Origin: a virus
DNA: 20,393 nucleotides
IMG/VR virus record: IMGVR_UViG_3300031539_000397
Span: 1-20,393 of that record
Strand: one strand, 5' to 3'
A program made the position numbers and the translations under genes. Below, in pieces: positions 16,001 through 20,393 of this stretch. Position 1 is the first letter of the stretch. Every line of letters starts with the position of its first letter. The notes beneath the pieces were generated by a model. The model was given only the letters and a program-made list of their open reading frames with translations. It made no database searches and was not told the DNA's origin.

Positions 16001-16897
16001 TATAGGAACGATGTCAATTATTTCCTTATTTGGAGTTGCTGACATCTCAACTATTTCACCTATTTGCTTGTTTGGAGTGTCTGGCATCACATTATAGGGA
16101 CTAATTTTACTCACATCATAAAGACTTTGACCTTTTTGTAAATCTGGTGTAAACCCTGTGGCATAGATATTTTCAAAGAAATCTACAACACCCGGAACAG
16201 TACTTGGTAAGTTTGATGCGACATATATCTTTAATACTGAACCAATATCTTTAATAATTAAATCATCAAATTTACTACTCAAATTTAATACATTCGAATA
16301 TGGTAATTCTACTATATCATTAAATTTACTATTAAAATCTAATACTGATGTTGTTTTAAATTCTATTATATCATCAAATTTACTATTAAATTTTAATACA
16401 CTTGTTGTTTCAAATTCTTTGTGGTCTTGCGTGTCCGACTCCAATAATGGAGTTGTATGTAATAAATTAATATCAGTTGTATTGAAATTCAATACAGATG
16501 TTGTATCGAGACTGTTTAATGTAGGAACTGTTGAATCCAATAAATAAGTTTTATTTGGGTCTTTAATATCATCATATATACTGCTTAATTTTAATAAATT
16601 GCTGTCTGCTGAAATCACTACGAGTTGATTGACATCATGAGTAATTTTAGTAAATAAATCTACAATAGATTTTGTTGGATTAACAATAATTTTTCCAAAA
16701 TTACTTTGTTCTTCTAAAATTGTACCATATGGTAATACAACTTCTTTAAAAAAGTCTTTTTGTAAATCCAAAACACCTTTTGTTTTAAATTCACCAATTT
16801 TAATATCGTCTGGTATCTTGATAGCTTGCATCTTAGATACAGTATTACCAATATTGGCAAATATACTTCTATTATATGTTTCAACTAATTTTGACAT
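13091..16897 (-). CDS. Large repeat-rich baseplate / tail-tube-cap-like protein
   Basis: 1268 residues, ATG at 16897, AAAGGA SD. It directly follows the tape measure, the position of gp48/gp54 (tail tube cap and initiator) in T4. The C-terminal region (about 1038-1178) supports that class: SIVIPFKAILTTL, DYMGRADKFWIYQGFDRRVAI, KINYLQGMCYPVEYP, LTVGNLFERIQVIMNSINYSFDG and WEIEPGFQLPMYIKIAVDFTVI, a pattern I know from large-phage baseplate proteins with a tail-tube-like fold. The protein ends in a glycine tail (FSGGGFGPIGGGGW). The first 520 residues are made of repeats: degenerate 18-residue units (about 37-224), nine 14-residue units (271-396), and a VxFxxxxxAxGFT element three times (238, 418, 470). 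Residues 530-1000 are unassigned. It is three to four times the length of T4 gp48 or gp54, so it may be a fusion of cap and fibre or wedge parts. The tail role is well supported by context, the exact homology less so. Confidence 0.8.
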   Translation of the reverse strand: MSKLVETYNRSIFANIGNTVSKMQAIKIPDDIKIGEFKTKGVLDLQKDFFKEVVLPYGTILEEQSNFGKIIVNPTKSIVDLFTKITHDVNQLVVISADSNLLKLSSIYDDIKDPNKTYLLDSTVPTLNSLDTTSVLNFNTTDINLLHTTPLLESDTQDHKEFETTSVLKFNSKFDDIIEFKTTSVLDFNSKFNDIVELPYSNVLNLSSKFDDLIIKDIGSVLKIYVASNLPSTVPGVVDFFENIYATGFTPDLQKGQSLYDVSKISPYNVMPDTPNKQIGEIVEMSATPNKEIIDIVPIPETPEKTLTDIVEMPATPEKNAGNIVEMPDTPTKPISDINPPAETLEKMASNIIEMPGTPTKNTETIIGITDTPEKFISQLNSPPEVPEKIKFIADDADFPNRYFMGDVVGKNPNTGIVNFIPDLYAFGFTRNLQPYITQFKLDYGDISYDDRPRFGKYTIPSNWAQLHQVNFIPDVKADGFTLGALEGQTKFKLTRTFDEIGNETTYVPSQWAQTIDLDEKFSNIQDRYDNKVYPFGGTDDKALYQFNWNIPPGYPGVLNQYAVYFSKYPPLTNVTYKTVIDWAYNQIIRVPQAQTLYNQGFHTPLVPIGTTSLIIPPYKYANDRLPTWANIYTNTLSDVGSTLVAGFLSQQTIDLLDRLTDADLQPWKKSPVVFHQLAGEVYWTTHDLGSAVRNSREWLINQGSNLFGRTLTEYFVPKIESAIGNVVSSFFNSAVEANLLNDDKVLMLYHILMGTKYTKSKAFFDRLAVTYNSKYSATGDNAVNLYTLEYKYSDGGKTLDRLNAINYAIPYVKDVTTAVDELFGVDLTISSYEYGQLKNILSLAKSGIDTTLIPIGLHPNTLENRFLMKKDSKTFGTYTEDRNYYSSDTPIESRTYVYDGPPLTDSINKNYPETPTAKSDLNALTVDTLADFEVKSVLKNIYNDFSAAHRAINDASREDSYSSLMKNKVRDKLLESKGFPSYESQFSDKKNRLNMIQMPQSDDADNVLGIEKYEDKYDLIDFYFEDLSSFSDAEKRESIVIPFKAILTTLSDGTNANWAAQDYMGRADKFWIYQGFDRRVAINFEVAINSKDEFISSWNKINYLQGMCYPVEYPAEISLKAPIMALTVGNLFERIQVIMNSINYSFDGSTLWEIEPGFQLPMYIKIAVDFTVIYADTPKAASRHIGQSQEWMKPKIFSYDGDNKQTSKNKVDIVETVAGKIIPKKENIDNKAAKDALSKTPVGISDDIENVNRFSGGGFGPIGGGGW
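15710..16087 (-). repeat. Nine in-frame 14-residue repeats (42 bases each)
   Basis: Residues 271-396 of the 1268-residue protein fall into nine consecutive 14-residue units without a single indel. Examples are MPDTPNKQIGEIVE, MPATPEKNAGNIVE and MPGTPTKNTETIIG; the shared core is a TPxK turn followed by a short hydrophobic strand ending IVE. The last unit is the most worn. Confidence 0.9.
16226..16789 (-). repeat. Degenerate 18-residue repeats (54 bases each)
   Basis: Residues about 37-224 of the same protein contain 18-residue units, clearest at 162-179 (FETTSVLKFNSKFDDIIE), 180-197 (FKTTSVLDFNSKFNDIVE) and 198-215 (LPYSNVLNLSSKFDDLII), with older copies at 130-147, 73-90, 55-72 and 37-54. 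Phase slips by a few residues between about 91 and 161. Confidence 0.75.
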
Positions 16898-16907
16898 TTA
16901 TTTCCTT

Positions 16908-19799
16908 TTATATCGCAAATCCTGGATTAGATGTTCTGTTAGTTACTGCCTCAATTAATACTTGACCATCAATTTTAAATTCAAGTGATTCTATTCTATT
17001 TATCATTTCATCTAATTTTTTTATTATACCAGAATTATCTGGTGCTGCAACATTTACATTTGTTGCCGCATTATATTTTGCTTTTACTGCTACATCTGCT
17101 ATTTCTGAAAGCTCATCTATATCTCCAATATCAGGAACTGAAATATTACTTAATGATGATGATAATTCTTTTATTGCAAGTGCTGCTATATTTAAATTTG
17201 GTCCAATTGCAGCCAATCTTTCTAATTTTGCAATTGGGTCACCACCTAAAAAGTTTCCTATGAACGAACCAATTCCTGCTAATACAGAACCACCACCAAA
17301 TGCTGCAAGTGCATATCCAATTGCTGCAATTCCTGCTGCTGCGAGAAATAAATCTGAACCTAATGCACCCAATCTTGTAATACCATCAATCATTACATCC
17401 ATGCCGCCTTTGCCTTTTTCAAGAATTGTTAGTGCAAATCCAAATGCTAATATAGCACCCGACAATAAAACTATTGCTACGGCACCCAATGCTACAAGTG
17501 GCAACACAAATCCCAATCCTATTGCTGCGGCTGCGAATATTCCTAATGCTGCTGCTGCAATCCATAATGTGTCCCATTCAACATCTTTCATTAGTGATAA
17601 TGCAAAAGCTAATGGAATTAATGATGCACCTAAAATAGCAACTGCAACTGCTCCTTGAATCATATTTGCGGCCCCCTTACCTAATATAAATGCCACAACT
17701 GCTAAACCACCCAATGCTGCTCCTGCCATTGCAAGGTTTTCCCATTCGACACCTTCAAATTGTTTCAATGCAAAAGCAAGTCCTATTAGTGATGCAATCA
17801 ATATAGCAGAAATTACAGCGAATTTTCCTATTGAAGTCCAATCGATTTTCCCAAATGAATTGAAAAATCCAGAAATTTTATCACCAATTCCCCCCATCTT
17901 TCCAGTTGCTGTTTCTGCGCCTGCAATATCTTTTGGGTCAGGAATAACTTTTTTAAATAATCCGCCACCCAGTTTACCAGCAATTTTATCAGATGCAACG
18001 TCTGCAATAGCTTTGCCCCATTTTTTAACAGCCATTACTAATACGCTACCAAAAATTACTGCAATACCTAAAAGTGTAAATGTTAATCCAGAGCTGAGAT
18101 GTTTCTGTATGCCTTGGATAATATCAGAAATTACTTCTAACGCATCATATACAACGTCAAATATTGGAGCCAATGCTATTAATATTGTATCCCATATTTT
18201 TTTCATTTTTTCTTGTGCAAATAATCTTTGATTTTCAATAAGTAATGTGTCTGCATTTACTTCTTGCATATTTTCTAATAATGCTAAACCATCTTCATAT
18301 TCTTTCTTCTTTTTAGAATCCATACCAGCAAGAATCTTTTGTTGTTTTAACATATTTGCAAGTTGGTCAACTTCCATTCCGGCTGCTTTAGCTATTGCTT
18401 CTTTTTGGAATGGCATCATTTTATTAAATTGTTCTAAACTTCCAACTTGTTTTAAAACTGCTTTTTGTTGATTTTCTATATCTCCCATAAATGCATAATA
18501 TCTTGCTGCACCAAAATCTAATTGACGTCCCAATAATACTGATGCTTCCAATTCTGCCCCAATGCTTGATTCAAAATCAACCATACTTTTTGCAGATGCT
18601 GCCGCCTCTTTTATTGACGTTCCCATACGTCTAAGTTCAATTGCTGCTTTAGCTGCTGCGGTGAAACTTCCTTTAAAATATGTTTGTATTTCTTTTGTTG
18701 ATTGAGCCATATCTTCAAAAACTTTTGCCGGTGCAACACCACCTAACTTTGCTGCATTTGAAACTACGGCTGCCATTTGTTTTGTTGTAGCACCACTTGC
18801 GCCTTTCATAACTTCAAACATTCTTGCAACTTTTGCTGCACTTCCTTCTGCAACTCCTAATGTTCCTACCATTACGCCAACACCAGTGACTAATTCTTCA
18901 TTTGCTGCGGCAGCAATTTGAAATTCATTTACAAGTGCAGATGCCGATTTACCAGCTACTTCCATATCTACACCAATTTGCCCCCACTCTGTTGCCACGC
19001 CCCTTGCAGTCTTTGCAATTTCAAGAGAATCTGCTGCTGTTAATCCGGTTTGGTCTCGAACACCTTTTGCGGCATCCATAAATTTACCCCACTGTTTATA
19101 TGCGACATACAGTAACGCTATTATTGCAGCAATTGATAATAGAAGAGGATTAGAAAATACAGTCTTCATTGCAGACCCCATTTTAGAGAATGTAGATTTT
19201 GCTGCTTTACCAAATGCAACAGTCGCCGATGCTCCATTGTCCATTGATTGTCGTATTTCGTTTGCTATATTATTTCTGATATCGTCTGCTATATCATTCA
19301 ATCCAAGTGCTTGTGAAAGCATTGCACCACCAGGTAATTTTTCAATATTTTTTATTAATAAATCGAATGGTTTTGTTAAATTATCAGCCGCCTCTGCTGC
19401 AAAATCTCTTATGTATCTCGACATTTGCATTGTATCTTGTAATATATCGGCCACAACTTCGGCCTCGGCATCACTTAATGCCAATAAATTTTTTATACCC
19501 AAAGTTAAATCGGCAAGTGTTGCTCCACCTTTTTTAGATAATATTTTTTGAATTTCACTTGATTTTCCAACCACTTTAGCTATTGCTTTTGCTTGTTCAA
19601 ATGTATCAGTATATCCTTTCTTTGCAAGGTCCTTCTGCATTTTAGATAACGTGGTATTCAAATCTTTACCAGATTTCATAGTTTTTAAAACAATGTCTTC
19701 CATTGCTTTAGTAATAAATCCATACAAATCATCAACATCAAATGCATCTGCTGACCGTCCTTTTGGTTTTTTTGTTGCTTTCAGTTTTTTTCCGGCCAT
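16908..19799 (-). CDS. Tail tape measure protein
   Basis: 963 residues, ATG at 19799 with AAGGA upstream, starting two bases after the 102-residue gene. The length of this protein sets tail length in the family, and it is expelled ahead of DNA on injection. Evidence: basic N-terminus (KKLKATKKPKGR), long alanine-rich helices and probable coiled coil (about 30-210 and 250-530), and hydrophobic segments at about 218-235, 572-592, 660-678, 688-708, 717-736, 744-790 and 817-850. Residues 670-837 form three 56-residue tandem units. A short coiled coil (NSGIIKKLDEMINRIESLEFKI, about 922-943) closes the protein, likely the point of attachment to the baseplate or tail cap. I see no lysozyme or peptidase motif inside it. 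It heads the large tail genes and precedes the tail-cap-like protein, as expected. About 1.5 Angstrom per residue would imply a tail of roughly 140 nm; that figure uses the family rule, not data. Confidence 0.9.
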   Translation of the reverse strand: MAGKKLKATKKPKGRSADAFDVDDLYGFITKAMEDIVLKTMKSGKDLNTTLSKMQKDLAKKGYTDTFEQAKAIAKVVGKSSEIQKILSKKGGATLADLTLGIKNLLALSDAEAEVVADILQDTMQMSRYIRDFAAEAADNLTKPFDLLIKNIEKLPGGAMLSQALGLNDIADDIRNNIANEIRQSMDNGASATVAFGKAAKSTFSKMGSAMKTVFSNPLLLSIAAIIALLYVAYKQWGKFMDAAKGVRDQTGLTAADSLEIAKTARGVATEWGQIGVDMEVAGKSASALVNEFQIAAAANEELVTGVGVMVGTLGVAEGSAAKVARMFEVMKGASGATTKQMAAVVSNAAKLGGVAPAKVFEDMAQSTKEIQTYFKGSFTAAAKAAIELRRMGTSIKEAAASAKSMVDFESSIGAELEASVLLGRQLDFGAARYYAFMGDIENQQKAVLKQVGSLEQFNKMMPFQKEAIAKAAGMEVDQLANMLKQQKILAGMDSKKKKEYEDGLALLENMQEVNADTLLIENQRLFAQEKMKKIWDTILIALAPIFDVVYDALEVISDIIQGIQKHLSSGLTFTLLGIAVIFGSVLVMAVKKWGKAIADVASDKIAGKLGGGLFKKVIPDPKDIAGAETATGKMGGIGDKISGFFNSFGKIDWTSIGKFAVISAILIASLIGLAFALKQFEGVEWENLAMAGAALGGLAVVAFILGKGAANMIQGAVAVAILGASLIPLAFALSLMKDVEWDTLWIAAAALGIFAAAAIGLGFVLPLVALGAVAIVLLSGAILAFGFALTILEKGKGGMDVMIDGITRLGALGSDLFLAAAGIAAIGYALAAFGGGSVLAGIGSFIGNFLGGDPIAKLERLAAIGPNLNIAALAIKELSSSLSNISVPDIGDIDELSEIADVAVKAKYNAATNVNVAAPDNSGIIKKLDEMINRIESLEFKIDGQVLIEAVTNRTSNPGFAI
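17289..17792 (-). repeat. Three 56-residue tandem units in the tape measure
   Basis: Units begin at residues 670 (SLIGLAFALKQFEGVEW), 726 (SLIPLAFALSLMKDVEW) and 782 (AILAFGFALTILEKGKG). Spacing is exactly 56 residues. Each carries paired hydrophobic helices, so this is a duplicated membrane-type module. The third unit has diverged and lost the VEW element. Confidence 0.75.
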
Positions 19800-19801
19800 A
19801 A

Positions 19802-20110
19802 TTAATCTTCCTTAGGTGGTACTTGGTCTGCTAATTTTGATAATGCCGTATAAAATGCCTCTGGGTCTTCTCTTAATTTAGATACTAATCTATCAACAGA
19901 GTTATTTAAGTTATCAGTTAATTTTTGTAATTCGGGGTCTGATGCGAGTTTCCTTTTTGCATCTTCTATCTGTCCACGCATAATCATCATATATACACGA
20001 GACATTATGCTACCAATATGTTTTTCTTTTTCTATTTTGCTCATTTCTCGTAATATAATAGCATTTGATATTTCTTCTAATATTATTTTATCAAGTTTAT
20101 TGTTTTTCAT
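19802..20110 (-). CDS. Unknown small helical protein preceding the tape measure
   Basis: 102 residues, ATG at 20110, GAGGA nine bases upstream. Not recognised. The composition is helical and charged: LDKIILEEISNAIILREMSKIEKEKHIGSIMSRVYMMIMRGQIEDAKRKL, then a polar helix ending ALSKLADQVPPKED. No cysteine and no membrane segment. It is the first gene of the tail unit, behind motif copy 1, and ends two bases before the tape measure. In many tailed phages this place is held by tail assembly chaperones that keep the tape measure soluble; size, helical character and position fit that. However, I see no slippery site or frameshift product, and no family signature, so the role is a guess. Confidence 0.75.
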   Translation of the reverse strand: MKNNKLDKIILEEISNAIILREMSKIEKEKHIGSIMSRVYMMIMRGQIEDAKRKLASDPELQKLTDNLNNSVDRLVSKLREDPEAFYTALSKLADQVPPKED

Positions 20111-20134
20111 CGTGGATTCCTCAATGGTTTTTTA

Positions 20135-20158
20135 TACATATAAATATGCAAAATATTA
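20135..20158 (-). promoter_or_regulatory. Shared intergenic motif, copy 1 (upstream of the tail block)
   Basis: Reads ATATTTATATGTA in the transcribed direction, 24 bases before the ATG at 20110. The upstream block is weaker here (TAATA in place of TTAAA), at the same distance. It lies just after a strong terminator, which suits a promoter that starts the tail operon. Confidence 0.5.
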
Positions 20159-20169
20159 TTTTTTAAAGC

Positions 20170-20198
20170 AAAACCCGTTAAAAGTAACGGGTTTTTTC
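20170..20198 (-). terminator. Hairpin terminator before the tail block
   Basis: An 11-pair perfect stem (20170-20180 with 20185-20195) with core CCCGTTA/TAACGGG, a four-base loop, and T runs on both sides, so it can work in either direction. It begins eight bases beyond the stop of the right-edge gene and should end that transcript. Confidence 0.85.
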
Positions 20199-20205
20199 AA
20201 TATTA

Positions 20206-20393
20206 TTATTTTTTAGCTTGTCTTCTACCGGTAGATTTTGATTTGCCCAATGCGGTATTTACGGCCGAAGGTATATTTGGTTTACCACTACTTGATTTCG
20301 TTTGAGATTTGTGTTTTTCAGCTTCAGAATTTTCTCTCTCTTTAGCTTCTCTTATTAATTTTAAACAATATCTTCTTATATGTACTGGTAGGC
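20206..20393 (-). CDS. Unknown protein, C-terminal 61 residues only (5' end beyond right edge)
   Basis: An open minus-strand frame runs from the right edge to a TAA at 20206-20208. The visible product begins LPVHIRRYCLKLIREAKERENSEAEK, a basic-acidic helix, then becomes a low-complexity basic tail rich in Ser, Lys, Gly and Pro (SQTKSSSGKPNIPSAVNTALGKSKS) and ends GRRQAKK. Such tails are common in phage structural or DNA-contacting proteins. The frame is supported by the terminator placed immediately after its stop and by agreement in strand with all neighbours. Its position upstream of the tape measure unit suggests a tail or assembly gene, but too little is visible to name it. Confidence 0.7.
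   Translation of the reverse strand, partial: LPVHIRRYCLKLIREAKERENSEAEKHKSQTKSSSGKPNIPSAVNTALGKSKSTGRRQAKK

Noticed and set aside
15710-16087. Short regularly spaced repeats as a CRISPR array
   Set aside because: The repeats are in-frame protein repeats with varied bases, no constant repeat or unique spacers, and no cas genes nearby.
17260-18231. Plus-strand frames rich in Pro, Ala, Asn and Ile opposite the tape measure
   Set aside because: Composition is what the complement of an alanine-rich helical gene gives; no start signals.
1-20393. Prophage or bacterial chromosome origin, attachment sites, tRNA genes
   Set aside because: No integrase, tRNA-like structure, flanking bacterial gene or duplicated att core is visible.

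Overview
The window is part of the genome of a tailed bacteriophage (Caudoviricetes), most likely a contractile-tailed (myovirus-type) phage of fairly large genome size. The base composition is strongly AT-rich. Every gene I accept lies on the minus strand, genes are packed with 1-bp overlaps or gaps of about 2-180 bp, and most starts have a purine-rich Shine-Dalgarno (AGGAG/GGAG/AAGGA), so the host uses SD-led translation. I see no tRNA, rRNA, CRISPR, integrase or insertion sequence. The host cannot be named from this sequence.

Read in the direction of transcription (right to left), the window starts with the 3' end of an unidentified gene and a strong hairpin terminator (20206-20393). A tail morphogenesis block follows (9243-20110): a small protein, a 963-residue tape measure, a 1268-residue repeat-rich baseplate or tail-tube-cap protein, a gp53/LysM-like wedge protein, an unknown 190-residue protein, and a 981-residue baseplate hub carrying an M15-type peptidoglycan peptidase at its C-terminus. 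Next comes a divergent, short family A DNA polymerase alone (7810-9177), then three genes of unknown or weakly assigned function (5583-7752). The last block is for replication and recombination: a gp32-like ssDNA-binding protein without its zinc cysteines, a RecA/UvsX recombinase, a terminator and promoter, two unknowns, a T4 RNase H-like 5' nuclease, and the replicative DnaB/gp41-type helicase, which is cut by the left edge.

The replication block resembles the T4 gp32-59-33-dsbA-rnh neighbourhood in order and logic. The polymerase, however, is family A rather than the T4 family B enzyme, so the replisome is mosaic.

The most interesting signal outside genes is a motif shared by four of the five longest gaps between genes. 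In the transcribed direction it reads TTAAA, six bases, then ATATTTATnnRTA, and it lies upstream of the first gene of each inferred transcription unit (20135-20158, 9196-9219, 7782-7805, 5517-5540). I propose it is a phage-specific promoter or regulatory element. The fifth long gap (3199-3378) instead has a terminator followed by a sigma70-like TTGACA promoter. Other points of interest are three separate repeat families in the N-terminal half of the 1268-residue protein, and the hub-peptidase fusion.
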